From Corallococcus sp. AS-1-6 (lineage in GTDB: Bacteria; Myxococcota; Myxococcia; Myxococcales; Myxococcaceae): DNA of 64,000 nt. The stretch covers positions 1-64,000 of the forward strand of contig NZ_JAIQDE010000026.1 of NCBI RefSeq assembly GCF_020037015.1, given 5' to 3'. A program made the position numbers and the translations under genes. A model generated the notes under the pieces. That model searched no databases, was not told where the DNA came from, and saw only the letters and a program-made list of their open reading frames with translations. This document shows, piece by piece, positions 27,147-35,779 of the stretch. Numbering within the stretch: the first letter of the stretch is position 1; each line of letters begins with the position of its first letter.

Positions 27147-27740
27147 CTACTTCTGGGTGACGTCCTTGGGCACGGCGAGGCCGGCGGTCTTCTCGTCGAT
27201 CCAGAAGATGTTCATCACCCACCAGCGCTGGCCGTCGTTGAAGAGCTGGATGCTGTTGACGCCCTTGGCGATGAGCGGCCCGTCCTGCGTGCCGCGCGCC
27301 TCATAGGTGCTCATGACCTGCACCAGCGCGCCGAAGGCGTGGGTCTGGCGAGCAATCTCCTTCTCGAAGAAGCCGTGCGTCGCGGTGCTCTCCTGGCCCC
27401 ACGCCACGTAGTCCTCCGGGGTGATGGGGCGGGCCGCCAGCGTGGTCGCGCCCGGCGGCTTCGCCAGCGGGATGAGCTGGGCGCCCGGATAGAAGAGGGA
27501 GCGGAAGCGCTGCCAGTCGCGAGGCGCGCCCGCCGGTCCGCTGATGACGTCGTAGAGGGCCTTGAGGATGGCGTCCTGGGACTTCACGTCCTCGGGCTTC
27601 GCCTTGGGCAGCCGGGCGAGCGCGGCCTGGGTGCGCTCCGCGGAGGACTTGAGGGGGTTGGGCTTCTCCGGAACAGCGGTGGCCTGGGCGAAGGACGTGG
27701 CTCCCAGCAGGACGGCACAAGCGACGAGCAGGCGCGACAT
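27147..27740 (-). CDS. Secreted NTF2-like (SnoaL-type) protein
   Basis: The 197-residue product has a signal peptide ending F-A-Q-A near residue 20. The rest looks like an NTF2/SnoaL cone: an A-I-L-K-A-L-Y-D-V-I helix, D-W-Q-R-F-R-S-L-F-Y-P-G, then F-E-K-E-I-A-R, the strand V-Q-V-M-S-T-Y-E-A-R and S-I-Q-L-F-N-D-G-Q-R-W-W-V-M-N-I-F-W. No catalytic residue set can be named; the domain often binds small ligands. GGGAG lies upstream of the ATG. The gene is convergent with gyrA and shares the terminator region. Confidence 0.75.
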   Translation of the reverse strand: MSRLLVACAVLLGATSFAQATAVPEKPNPLKSSAERTQAALARLPKAKPEDVKSQDAILKALYDVISGPAGAPRDWQRFRSLFYPGAQLIPLAKPPGATTLAARPITPEDYVAWGQESTATHGFFEKEIARQTHAFGALVQVMSTYEARGTQDGPLIAKGVNSIQLFNDGQRWWVMNIFWIDEKTAGLAVPKDVTQK

Positions 27741-27913
27741 GGGGACTCCCGGAAGAGGGATGGAGCGGCGAGGAGCCTAATCCCACGGCGCGGAGGTGCT
27801 CGTGGCGGACCGCACGAACCTGTCCGACAGTCGGACAGGTTGGGACCGGGCCGGGCGGCGGCGGGACCCGGTGCTTGGCCCGGCCGGTGCCGCACCGTAG
27901 TGTGCCCGCCGTC

Positions 27914-28969
27914 ATGGCCTTCCTCTCGCTCGATGCCCTCAGCCTGAAGTTCCTCGGTGCCGCCGCCCCGGTGGTGCGGGACGTGTCGCTGGCGCTGGAG
28001 CCGGGCGAGGTGGTGGCGCTGATGGGCACCTCCGGCTCGGGGAAGACGGCGCTGCTGCGGCTGGTGGCGGGCCTGGAGCAGCCGACGTCCGGCACCCTCA
28101 CGCTCGCGGGCCGCGTGGTCGCCGGGCCGGACGTGTTCGTGCCCCCGGAGCAGCGCCCGCTGCGCCGCGTCCTCCACGACGCGGAGCTCGAAGCCGGCCT
28201 CACCGTGCGCGACGTGGTGATGAGCGTGCAGCCGAAGGGCGAAGGCCTGGCGCACGCGCGCGGCATGCTGGCGCTGTTCCAGGTGGAAGACCTGGAGGCG
28301 CGCGCCTGCGGAACGCTGTCACGGGGACAGCGGCAGCGCGTCATGCTGGCGCGCGCGCTGGCCTCCGGCACGAAGCTGCTGGTGCTGGATGAGCCCTTCG
28401 CCGGCATGGACGCCGGCCTGCGCGCCACCGTCCTCGGGGAGCTGCGCCGCGTGCTCAAGGCCCGAGGCACCGCCGTCCTCTTCGCCACGCACGACGTCGG
28501 GGACGCGCTGGCCTTCGCGGACCGGCTGGTGCTGCTGCGCGCGGGCACGGTGGAGCAGCAGGGCACGCCCGAGTCCGTCTACGCGGCGCCGCGCAGCGCC
28601 TTCGCCGCGTACTTCCTGGGCGGCACCAACCTGCTGCCCGGCTCGGCCTTCGGCCGCGTCGCGCGCACGGCCCTGGGCAACCTGCCGCTGAGCACGGACG
28701 CGCGCGGCGAGGTGATGCTCTCCCTGCGCCCGGAGACGCTGCGGCTCGTCCCCGACACGGACGGCGTCGCGGTGGGCGGCGCCCTGCGCGCGGAGGTGCT
28801 GGAGCGCGCCTTCCGGGGCTCGCACGTGGACCTCACCGTGTCCTGCGCGGGCATGGCGCTGGTGGTGCGCGCCGCCGCCTCCGCCCCCTTTCGCGAGGGC
28901 AGCCGCGCCCGCCTGGAGGTCGCGGGCCGCGCGGACGTGCTGGAGGAGACATCCGGGGCCGCCCGCTAG
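27914..28969 (+). CDS. Orphan ABC transporter ATPase, FbpC/MalK type, with Q-loop change
   Basis: The 351-residue product has Walker A GTSGSGKT (38-45), signature L-S-R-G-Q-R-Q-R (usual L-S-G-G-Q), Walker B K-L-L-V-L-D-E-P and the H-loop F-A-T-H-D. The region normally holding the Q-loop Gln has V-L-H-D-A, so His88 replaces it. A TOBE-like domain (about residues 255-340) with L-S-L-R-P-E-T-L-R-L follows, as in ferric or thiosulfate importers. No permease or binding protein gene is next to it. TAGTGT lies ten bases before the ATG. The lost Gln may affect coupling. Confidence 0.85.
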   Translation: MAFLSLDALSLKFLGAAAPVVRDVSLALEPGEVVALMGTSGSGKTALLRLVAGLEQPTSGTLTLAGRVVAGPDVFVPPEQRPLRRVLHDAELEAGLTVRDVVMSVQPKGEGLAHARGMLALFQVEDLEARACGTLSRGQRQRVMLARALASGTKLLVLDEPFAGMDAGLRATVLGELRRVLKARGTAVLFATHDVGDALAFADRLVLLRAGTVEQQGTPESVYAAPRSAFAAYFLGGTNLLPGSAFGRVARTALGNLPLSTDARGEVMLSLRPETLRLVPDTDGVAVGGALRAEVLERAFRGSHVDLTVSCAGMALVVRAAASAPFREGSRARLEVAGRADVLEETSGAAR

Positions 28970-29038
28970 CACCCCGGGCGTGCAAGCTCCCGGCACGAAT
29001 GGTGCAATCACTCGCGTCCCCCATGCGTAGGGAGGGGT

Positions 29039-29356
29039 ATGAACATCGCAGGCCTTCGAGGAATGGGAACCCGCTTCTTCCACTACGTGCGCGACCCTCG
29101 GGTGGCGACGTGGCGCAAGCTGGCCGGGCTGCTGGCCGTCCTGTACTTCGTGTCGCCCGTGGACGTGATTCCGGACTTCATCCCCGTGTTCGGCTGGCTG
29201 GACGACCTGGGCGTGCTGTCCGCCGCCGCGTTCTTCATGGTGCGCGAGGTCCAGCGCTGGAGCCCCGCCACGCCCGCCGGTGCGCCGTCGTTCGACGGGC
29301 TCCCGCGTGACGAGGAGGGCCGCGCGCGCGTGCCCTCGCTGCGCCGGCACTCCTAG
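29039..29356 (+). CDS. DUF1232 / YkvA family small membrane protein
   Basis: The 105-residue protein has the family core D-P-R-V-A-T-W-R-K-L-A-G-L-L-A-V-L-Y-F-V-S-P-V-D-V-I-P-D-F-I-P, two membrane helices and G-W-L-D-D-L-G-V-L between them. The S-P-x-D-x-I-P-D motif is the mark of the family. The function is unknown. GGGAGGGG is placed directly before the ATG. Its C-terminal tail is basic and Pro-rich. Confidence 0.85.
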   Translation: MNIAGLRGMGTRFFHYVRDPRVATWRKLAGLLAVLYFVSPVDVIPDFIPVFGWLDDLGVLSAAAFFMVREVQRWSPATPAGAPSFDGLPRDEEGRARVPSLRRHS

Positions 29357-29359
29357 CCG

Positions 29360-29998
29360 TCAGTCGTTGCCGCCGCGGCGGTCCTCGAAGTGCACGAAGT
29401 CGATGAGGAACGTCGCGGCCAGCACCAGCGTCCGCACGCGCGGGTCGTGCAGGCCGTCGAACCGGACGCCGAAGTTGTCGGCGTCCGTGAACAGCTCCTT
29501 GCCGAACCCGCTCCACTTCTTCGCGATGGTCCCCACCTCGCGGCCCTGCTGCTCCACGTTGAACGTCCACGGCCTGAAGAACGGCCCGCTCAGGTGGGCC
29601 AGCGCCTCGTCGTCGGGCCCGAGCACGTCGTAGGCGCGGGTGAAGAAGCGGAAGCGCTGCTGGATGGCGCCCAGGTGCCGCCCCGCGCCGTCCTCCACCT
29701 CCAGCCGGGACAGCCAGAAGCGCCACGGGCGGCGCAGCCGCAGGAGCGTCTCCCCGCGCTCGGACTTGAGCTCCATCGTGAAGGGCCGCTTCGCCTTGAG
29801 GAAGCCGCGCAGGAGGAACAGGCCCAGCCCGCTGCCCACCTCGCCCGCGAAGAAGAGCGGGCGGCCGTCGTCGCCCACCACCTCGTAGCGGTTGCGGCCC
29901 TCGAAGCCGGTGAGGATTTCGCCCCACTCCTTCACCTGCCGCACGCGCAGCGCGCGCTCATCACGCAAGAGGGTCAGCGCCTGGGACTCGACGGGCAT
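29360..29998 (-). CDS. Phospholipid scramblase-related (LURP-one fold) protein
   Basis: The 212-residue product has R-Y-E-V-V-G-D-D-G-R-P-L-F-F-A near residue 37, F-T-M-E-L-K-S near 72, then a tubby-like strand pattern ending with K-W-S-G-F-G-K-E-L-F-T-D-A-D-N-F-G-V-R-F near 163-181, typical of the scramblase/LURP family. A hydrophobic C-terminal segment (about 190-205) would be the membrane anchor inside the barrel. Its role in bacteria is unknown. It is convergent with the DUF1232 gene and its stop follows four bases after that gene. Confidence 0.82.
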   Translation of the reverse strand: MPVESQALTLLRDERALRVRQVKEWGEILTGFEGRNRYEVVGDDGRPLFFAGEVGSGLGLFLLRGFLKAKRPFTMELKSERGETLLRLRRPWRFWLSRLEVEDGAGRHLGAIQQRFRFFTRAYDVLGPDDEALAHLSGPFFRPWTFNVEQQGREVGTIAKKWSGFGKELFTDADNFGVRFDGLHDPRVRTLVLAATFLIDFVHFEDRRGGND

Positions 29999-30039
29999 GG
30001 GCGGCTCCGGGACGGCCGGGGAAAGACAGCCGCCGCAGT

Positions 30040-31188
30040 CTAGAACTGTCCGAGCACCGCGAGCCCCATCCCCCCGTGCCGCCCCATGGCCGCCGGGACG
30101 ACGGAGACGGCCGGAGTGTTGTCTGGTGCATCGAAGTCACGCGTGAGGAACGTCGCGGTCCCCAGGCCGGCCAGCACGCCCACGGCGGTCCCCACCAGCA
30201 GGGCGTCCCCGTGGTCGTCGTCCAGCGCGAGGAACAGCGCGCTCAAGCCCAGCAGGCCGCCCAGGATGCCGCCCGCGTCGATGAGCAGCACCCGGCCCCG
30301 GGAGATGTCCAGGTGGCGCGACACCAGCGCGAAGGTGAGCAGGCCCGCGCCCACCACGCCCTGCTCGATGCCGATGAAGTCTCGCGTCTCTCCGCTCTGG
30401 GTGGCCATCAGCAGCCCCGCCACCACGCCCGCCCACAGGCCGCCGGAGTTCGTCAGCGACACCTGCCCGGCGGTGGGCCGCGCGAACTCCGCCACCAGGA
30501 GGCCCAGGCCCGTGAAGCCCAGCGCCCCCACCATCACCGCCCCCGTGGCGTTGTCCCCGTCCAGGTCGAACGAGCTCATGGACGCCAGGCCATAGCCGAA
30601 GCCCCACACCGTGCCGGAGTTGATGGCCGCCGCCTGGCCCTGCGTCAGCCCGCTCCGGGTGGCGAGCAGCGAAATCGCCGCCCCCGCGCCGCCGCCCAGC
30701 AGCGACACCGCCACGTACGCGCGCCCGTCCTCGCAGTGGGAGATGGCGCACAGCAGGATGCCCTGGGTGATGCCGTGCAGCGTCTGCACGACGGTCAGCG
30801 ACGCCCGGGCGCTCTTGGACGGTCCCTCCTTCGCGCCCACCTCCGGCTCCGCCACCACCGGCCGCGCCAGCGTGTCCTGCGCCAGCCGCGCGGCCGGGTC
30901 CAGCCGCGTCCGCGCCAGCCGCGCCAGCTCCGGCGCGTACGGATGCCCGGGGCACACCAGCATCACGCGCTCCAGCAGCTCCAGCGCCTGCGCATCCTGT
31001 CCGCGCACCAGCGCGTCGAAGCCCGCCGCGTAGTCGGACTCGGCGGCGCAGGCCTCCTCGCTCGCCACGAGCGGCGGCGCGGAGACGGCGCCGGGAGCCG
31101 TGACGGCGGGAGGCGCCGCGGCTTCGCGGGGCGGAGGGCCGGGCTGCGCTGCGACGAGGACGGCCAGGACGAAGGGCGCGAGGACCAT
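30040..31188 (-). CDS. Polytopic membrane protein of unknown function
   Basis: The 382-residue product has a signal-like N-terminus, a Pro/Ala-rich segment with A-D-Y-A-A-G-F-D-A-L-V-R-G near residue 55 like a tetratricopeptide start, and then about eight Gly/Ala/Leu-rich hydrophobic segments from residue 140 on, with no charged catalytic motifs. The family is not known to me; similar proteins are common in myxobacteria. The ATG at 31188 is ten bases after TAGGGT (minus strand), so the start is well placed. Confidence 0.65.
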   Translation of the reverse strand: MVLAPFVLAVLVAAQPGPPPREAAAPPAVTAPGAVSAPPLVASEEACAAESDYAAGFDALVRGQDAQALELLERVMLVCPGHPYAPELARLARTRLDPAARLAQDTLARPVVAEPEVGAKEGPSKSARASLTVVQTLHGITQGILLCAISHCEDGRAYVAVSLLGGGAGAAISLLATRSGLTQGQAAAINSGTVWGFGYGLASMSSFDLDGDNATGAVMVGALGFTGLGLLVAEFARPTAGQVSLTNSGGLWAGVVAGLLMATQSGETRDFIGIEQGVVGAGLLTFALVSRHLDISRGRVLLIDAGGILGGLLGLSALFLALDDDHGDALLVGTAVGVLAGLGTATFLTRDFDAPDNTPAVSVVPAAMGRHGGMGLAVLGQF

Positions 31189-31290
31189 GCGGACGCCCAC
31201 CCTAGTCGACCCCCGCGAAAAGACGGGAGGCCCGGGACCCCGGTCCTCCTGGAAGGGAGGCACGGGGCCCGGGTGACGCCACGCGGCGGT

Positions 31291-33993
31291 CTACCGCGTC
31301 GCCAGCGTCTCCAGGTGCTGGCGGAGCGCGGCCGTGTCCCCCAGCCGTCCGTCCAGGCCCGGAAGGGGCTTCGCGGCCTGCTCGATGCGGCCCCGCGTGC
31401 GCGGCCCCGCGGCCACCAGCCACGCCACCCCCAGCGCCAGCTCCGCCACGTCCGGCGCCTGGCCCAACTGCGAGGCCAGCGCGAGCAGCGCGTCCACGGC
31501 CTTCTTCACCTGCGCGCCGTGCAGCGGGTGGCTGCTGGTGATGCCCTCGCGCAGGAGCACCAGCAGCACCCGCGCGGTGGCGCGGGCCTGGCGCACCGGC
31601 TCCGGCCCTTCACCCGCGCCGGCCCACAGCCCGTTCGCCAACTGCCGTCCCAGCAGGCCGCCCACGTCCTCGGTGGGGATGGACCCCTCCGCCACGGACA
31701 GCGGCTGGGACTCCTCCTGCTCGTAGAACACCTCCGCCTTCCCCTGGGCGCGCTCCAGCTCCGGGGCGGAGTCCGGGCCGCGAGCGACGGCCTTGGACGG
31801 CATCGCCGCGGACAGCAGCCGGTCGAAGAGGCCGCCCTTCTCCTTCTTCACGGACTCCTGCTCCCTGCGCGCCGTGGGCGCGGCCCGGCCTCCCACGGCC
31901 CCGGCGCCATCCGCGGACTCCGCCTGGAAGGAGGCGCCGGTGGTGGGCTCCGGCCCCAGGTCGCGCGCCGGTGCGGGTGCGGGGGCGGCGGCGGGGGCGG
32001 ACATGCCTGGCGGCGGCGGGGGCACCGCGCCGCCCCGGGAGCGGCTCGGCGCCGCCCCGGGCGCGGGCATCGGCTTCGACACCCTCCGCTTCAGCACGCG
32101 CGCCTGCTCCTGCGCGAGCCCGCCCTCCGGCACCTCGTCATCCACGTCCCGCGCGGTCTGGTTGAACATGCTCCAGCCCGCGGGCGCGTTCACCGGCACC
32201 ACGCGCGTCTCCGGCGTGCCGGACGCGCGGCGGTCGCCCTGGCGCTCCTCCACCACCACGAACGACGTGTAGGGCGTGGCCAACTGGTGCTCGATGGCGA
32301 GCCGCACGATGCGCTCCTTCATCGCCTCCGCGCGCCGGCCCACCAGCCCCGCGTCCATCCAGCCCCGGATGCGCTCGGCGGCCCACAGCTTCTCCACCAC
32401 CGGCCGGTCCGACTGCGCGGGCAGCTCCAACCGCACCGTGAGGGAGAAGGGCTCCCGGCCCGACTTCCCCTTCAGCGTCACGCTGCCCGTGCCCGCCTGC
32501 GCATAGCGCCCGAAGAGCGTCCACGGCGTGCCGTCCACCAGCGGCGGCAGCGTGGACGGCGCCAGCTCGCTGGCCTCCACGCCGTCGAAGCGCACCTCCA
32601 GGTCGGTGACGCGCGGCGCGAGCGCCCGCGAGAACTGCGCCACCACCTTCTCGTCGATGCGCTCCCCGGGGTGGATGAACTCCACCGCGCCGTCCGTGCG
32701 CCGCGCCAGGTCGCGCAGGAGCGCGTCGCTCACGTTGGTGCCGATGCCGAACGAGAACACCCGCCCCGCCCCGCGCGCCGCGAGCACCGCGTTGAGGATC
32801 TCCTCCTCGTTGCCCACCTGGCCGTCCGTCAGCAGCACCACCACGCCGTCCGGCGCGGCCTTCATCGCGGTGACCATCGGCTCCAGCAGCTCCGTGCCGC
32901 CATAGGCCTTCAGCCCCGCGACCCACGCGTCCGCCTGCTCCAGCGTGCGCTGGGTGAACGGCACCGTCTGCGCGGAGAAGGAGCGGAAGGAGTTCTCGAA
33001 CGCGATGACGTTGAAGCGGTCGCCTTCACGCAGGTGGCGCAGGCACAGCCGGAGCGCGGCCTGGGCCTGGGGCAGGCTGTCGCCGTCCATGGAGCCGGAC
33101 GTGTCCACCACGAACACCACCTCCTGCCGGGGCGGCGTCGTCGCCAGGTTCAAGAGGTCCGGCACCACCGTGAGCGCGAACGTGCCCGGGCCTTCCGCCT
33201 TCCGGTGCGTGACGACGGGCGTGAGCATCACGTCCGGGTTGGCGTTGCGCATCGTGAGCACCACGTCGCGGTCCAGCGCCACCTCGTCGCCCGCGAAGTC
33301 CTTGAGGAGCGAGTCGCGCCGCAGGTTCACCCGCGTGCGCGTGCCGTCCTTCGCGACGGTGATGCGGTGGGACGGGCTCTCCACCACCACGTCACGGCCC
33401 ACGTCGATGAGCAGGTCCATGCGCAGCCCGTAGTCCACCGCGCCCGTGGGCGGGGTGATGCGGTCCGCGTCCGGCACCCGCGTCGTCGGGGCCGCGCTGC
33501 CGTGGCCGGTGCGGTCGCCGTGCACCGCGCCGGGGATGTACCGGGGCGCCACCAGCGTGGGCAGCATCCAGCGCACGCTGCCCTCCTCCGCGGTGAGCGT
33601 CTGGAGGAACTCCACCTCCACCCGCGTCTCCTCGCCCGGCAGCAGGTTGCCCACCTGCGCGGTGAAGACGTTGGCGCGCTCCTGGTCCAGCAGCGCCGCG
33701 CCGTGGCCTTCGGTGATGGCGTCGTCGTAGGCGCGGAAGGCGGCCTCGCGCTCCTTCACCACGCCGGCCACGCGGCGGCCCGCGCACGTCATGGAGAAGG
33801 CGCTGAGCGTCGCGTCGGAGGGCAGGGGGAAGGTGTAGAGGGCCTCCACCGGCCTCTTCTCGTCGTTGCGGTAGCGCTGCGTCACGCGCACCCGCGCGTG
33901 CCCCCCGAGCAGCTCACCGGTGACCTCCACTCCCTGCAGGGGCACCTGGGCGCCCTCACGCGTGAACAGCCCACACTTCGCCTGCTCGTTCAT
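31291..33993 (-). CDS. VIT and VWA domain protein
   Basis: The 900-residue product lacks a signal peptide. An N-terminal VIT domain (about residues 8-140, with A-L-Y-T-F-P-L-P-S-D-A-T near 51) is followed by a VWA domain (about 290-465) with the MIDAS D-T-S-G-S at 297-301, a T-D-G-Q-V near 390 and the downstream Thr site. Long Pro/Ala-rich and Ser-rich linkers lie from about 640 to 760, then a helical C-terminus. VIT/VWA proteins act as metal-dependent protein-binding scaffolds. It is co-translated with the MerR-type gene (ATGA overlap), which likely controls it. Confidence 0.9.
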   Translation of the reverse strand: MNEQAKCGLFTREGAQVPLQGVEVTGELLGGHARVRVTQRYRNDEKRPVEALYTFPLPSDATLSAFSMTCAGRRVAGVVKEREAAFRAYDDAITEGHGAALLDQERANVFTAQVGNLLPGEETRVEVEFLQTLTAEEGSVRWMLPTLVAPRYIPGAVHGDRTGHGSAAPTTRVPDADRITPPTGAVDYGLRMDLLIDVGRDVVVESPSHRITVAKDGTRTRVNLRRDSLLKDFAGDEVALDRDVVLTMRNANPDVMLTPVVTHRKAEGPGTFALTVVPDLLNLATTPPRQEVVFVVDTSGSMDGDSLPQAQAALRLCLRHLREGDRFNVIAFENSFRSFSAQTVPFTQRTLEQADAWVAGLKAYGGTELLEPMVTAMKAAPDGVVVLLTDGQVGNEEEILNAVLAARGAGRVFSFGIGTNVSDALLRDLARRTDGAVEFIHPGERIDEKVVAQFSRALAPRVTDLEVRFDGVEASELAPSTLPPLVDGTPWTLFGRYAQAGTGSVTLKGKSGREPFSLTVRLELPAQSDRPVVEKLWAAERIRGWMDAGLVGRRAEAMKERIVRLAIEHQLATPYTSFVVVEERQGDRRASGTPETRVVPVNAPAGWSMFNQTARDVDDEVPEGGLAQEQARVLKRRVSKPMPAPGAAPSRSRGGAVPPPPPGMSAPAAAPAPAPARDLGPEPTTGASFQAESADGAGAVGGRAAPTARREQESVKKEKGGLFDRLLSAAMPSKAVARGPDSAPELERAQGKAEVFYEQEESQPLSVAEGSIPTEDVGGLLGRQLANGLWAGAGEGPEPVRQARATARVLLVLLREGITSSHPLHGAQVKKAVDALLALASQLGQAPDVAELALGVAWLVAAGPRTRGRIEQAAKPLPGLDGRLGDTAALRQHLETLATR

Positions 33994-34478
33994 GACTGCG
34001 TTCCTTCCTGGGACTCCTCGATGAGGGCGCGCACCCGCTCCGCCAGCGCCCGGACCTTCGCTTCCGCCTGCTCCGACACGTGCAATTCCAACCCCGGCGC
34101 CAGGAGCCAGCGCTGGTAACGCGCCACCTCCACCGTCGGGTCTTTTCCCGGCCGCTTCAGCGGCATCCGGGGGGGCTCCTCCGGCACCGGCGACGTCCCC
34201 GGGCCCACCGGCGTCTCCGCCAGCCGGCGCAGCTCCTCCGGCGACAGCCGCAAGAGCTCCGCCTGGATGGCGTCCAGCGGCAGGAACCGGGCCTGGAGCA
34301 CCCGGATGGCCTTGAGCCGCACCCGGTGCTCCTCTCCGTAGACCGTGTCCGGCCCCTTGAAGGGCGGCGCGGGCAACAGGCCCCGCTGGACGTAATAGCG
34401 GACCGTGCGAGGCGAGACGCCCACCTCCTCCGCCAGCGCGGTCAGCTTCCACTCCGTCTGTGTCTTGGGCGTGCTCAC
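33990..34478 (-). CDS. MerR-family transcription regulator
   Basis: The 162-residue product has the N-terminal winged helix W-K-L-T-A-L-A-E-E-V-G-V-S-P-R-T-V-R-Y-Y-V-Q-R-G-L-L-P (about residues 10-36), with helical continuation to about 80, and a C-terminal Glu/Arg-rich coiled-coil tail. There are no metal-binding Cys residues. The start GTG at 34478 is seven bases after TACTGT in a consensus promoter, so the earlier TTG of the open frame is not used. It is the first gene of a two-gene operon with the VIT/VWA gene and probably regulates its own operon. Confidence 0.88.
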   Translation of the reverse strand: MSTPKTQTEWKLTALAEEVGVSPRTVRYYVQRGLLPAPPFKGPDTVYGEEHRVRLKAIRVLQARFLPLDAIQAELLRLSPEELRRLAETPVGPGTSPVPEEPPRMPLKRPGKDPTVEVARYQRWLLAPGLELHVSEQAEAKVRALAERVRALIEESQEGTQS

Positions 34479-34485
34479 GAACCTG

Positions 34486-34514
34486 ACAGTATGTTGTGAC
34501 AGCTCGACTGTCAA
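34486..34514 (-). promoter_or_regulatory. Consensus promoter and dyad operator of the merR-VIT/VWA operon
   Basis: On the minus strand TTGACA (34514-34509), 17 bases and TACTGT (34491-34486) form a near-perfect sigma-70 type promoter, followed seven bases later by the GTG, so the mRNA is leaderless. TGACAG and CTGTCA make a perfect inverted repeat with a five-base centre (34513-34497), and a second CTGTCA overlaps the -10. This is a good binding site for the MerR protein itself. Confidence 0.75.
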
Positions 34515-34593
34515 GACGTCGGTGGCGATTCGTCAGTGGAAGTGTCGGGATGCGGGAGGTGGCGGCCGGGCGGGCGGTGGGCCAGAAGGGGGC

Positions 34594-35085
34594 ATGAACG
34601 TCGGCGTGGAAGGCCTGGACCCCTCCTCCATCCAGCTCATCGGTACGGCGGTGACGCCCGCGGTGATGGTGTCCGGGTGCGGCATCCTGGCCACCGGCCT
34701 GGACAATCAGATTTCGCGCATCACCGCGCGCATGCGGGACATGGTCCGGGAGTGGCGCACGCTGCCGGAGGGCCACGCGCGCCGGTCGCTCCTGCGCGAG
34801 GAGGTGGCCATCCTGGACCGCCGCCACGCCATCCTCGCCCGGGCCATCGGCCTTACCTACGCGGCGCTCCTGTCCTTCGTGGTGACGTCGCTCTTGTACC
34901 TGCTGCGCCGCAGCGTCGCGGTGCCGGAGGGGCTGCCGGTGATGTCCTTCTCCCTGGGCGTGGGGCTGTTGGGCTCCACGGCGGTGCTGGCCCTGGCGTC
35001 GCTGCGCTTGAGCCGCCGCGCCATCACGCTGGAGGGCGCCGAGCTGTTTCGCGACGAGCGGCCGGACGGGCCTCCCGCGCCCTGA
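34594..35085 (+). CDS. DUF2721 family membrane protein
   Basis: The 163-residue product has an N-terminal membrane segment I-Q-L-I-G-T-A-V-T-P-A-V-M-V-S-G-C-G-I-L, a charged helix pair with D-N-Q-I-S-R-I-T-A-R-M-R-D, two further hydrophobic helices (about 93-111 and 123-140) and a charged tail. The A-x-x-P-x-x-x-x-S-x-x-G-I-L pattern is that of DUF2721. Function is unknown. AGAAGGGGG lies near the ATG. It is divergent from the merR operon. Confidence 0.8.
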   Translation: MNVGVEGLDPSSIQLIGTAVTPAVMVSGCGILATGLDNQISRITARMRDMVREWRTLPEGHARRSLLREEVAILDRRHAILARAIGLTYAALLSFVVTSLLYLLRRSVAVPEGLPVMSFSLGVGLLGSTAVLALASLRLSRRAITLEGAELFRDERPDGPPAP

Positions 35086-35181
35086 ATTTGTTCCGCAGCG
35101 CACGCGAAGGTGCTAGCGGGTGCCTCCGAGACGCGCGGGTCTGGTACGTCCCGCCCAACCCTCACCGTGGAGCACGTGAAC

Positions 35182-35697
35182 ATGGCAAACGCCAAGGTCT
35201 TCTTCGACATGTCGATTGGTGGCCAGCCCGCCGGCCGCATCGTGATGGAGCTGTTCTCCGACGACGTTCCCAAGACCGCCGAGAACTTCCGCGCCCTGTG
35301 CACGGGCGAGAAGGGCGTCGGCAAGAGCGGCAAGGCGCTGCACTTCAAGGGCACGCCCTTCCACCGCGTCATCCCGAACTTCATGTGCCAGGGCGGCGAC
35401 ATCACGCGCGGCGACGGCTACGGCGGCGAGTCCATCTACGGTGAGAAGTTCGCGGACGAGAACTTCAAGCACAAGCACACGGGCCCGGGCATCCTCTCCA
35501 TGGCCAACGCGGGCCCCAACAGCAACGGCTCGCAGTTCTTCCTCACCACCGCCACCACCTCGTGGCTCGACGGCAAGCACGTCGTCTTCGGCAAGGTCGT
35601 CGAGGGCATGGACGTGGTGAAGAAGATTGAAGCCGTGGGCAGCCAGTCCGGCGCCACGCGCCAGCCCGTGAAGATTGAAGACAGCGGCCAGCTCTAA
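35182..35697 (+). CDS. Peptidyl-prolyl cis-trans isomerase, plant-type cyclophilin
   Basis: The 171-residue cytoplasmic enzyme isomerises X-Pro bonds. It is full length for a cyclophilin with no extra domain. The active-site residues are present: Arg62, Phe67, Gln70, Phe in S-Q-F-F, Trp128 in S-W-L-D-G-K-H and His133. A seven-residue insertion K-S-G-K-A-L-H (about 48-54) is the divergent loop of plant and some other eukaryotic cyclophilins. The sequence is nearly colinear with plant Cyp18 proteins as I recall them. Trp128 suggests that cyclosporin would bind. Third-position G+C is like that of its neighbours, so any transfer is old. Confidence 0.95.
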   Translation: MANAKVFFDMSIGGQPAGRIVMELFSDDVPKTAENFRALCTGEKGVGKSGKALHFKGTPFHRVIPNFMCQGGDITRGDGYGGESIYGEKFADENFKHKHTGPGILSMANAGPNSNGSQFFLTTATTSWLDGKHVVFGKVVEGMDVVKKIEAVGSQSGATRQPVKIEDSGQL

Positions 35698-35726
35698 TCC
35701 GTCCCGCCGCTCCGTCTCACCCCGAG

Positions 35727-35755
35727 GGCCCATCCGTGCGACGCGCGGGTGGGCC
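35727..35755 (+). terminator. Hairpin terminator after the cyclophilin gene
   Basis: GGCCCA-T-CCG pairs with CGG-G-TGGGCC around a nine-base loop, followed by TTCGCCGTTTCC. It lies between convergent genes and may serve both. Confidence 0.6.
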
Positions 35756-35779
35756 TTCGCCGTTTCCTCCGGAGGCGCT

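Noticed and set aside
30076-34119. A 1347-residue plus-strand open frame
   Set aside because: It is antisense to the membrane protein and VIT/VWA genes; high G+C content makes such long stop-free shadows common.
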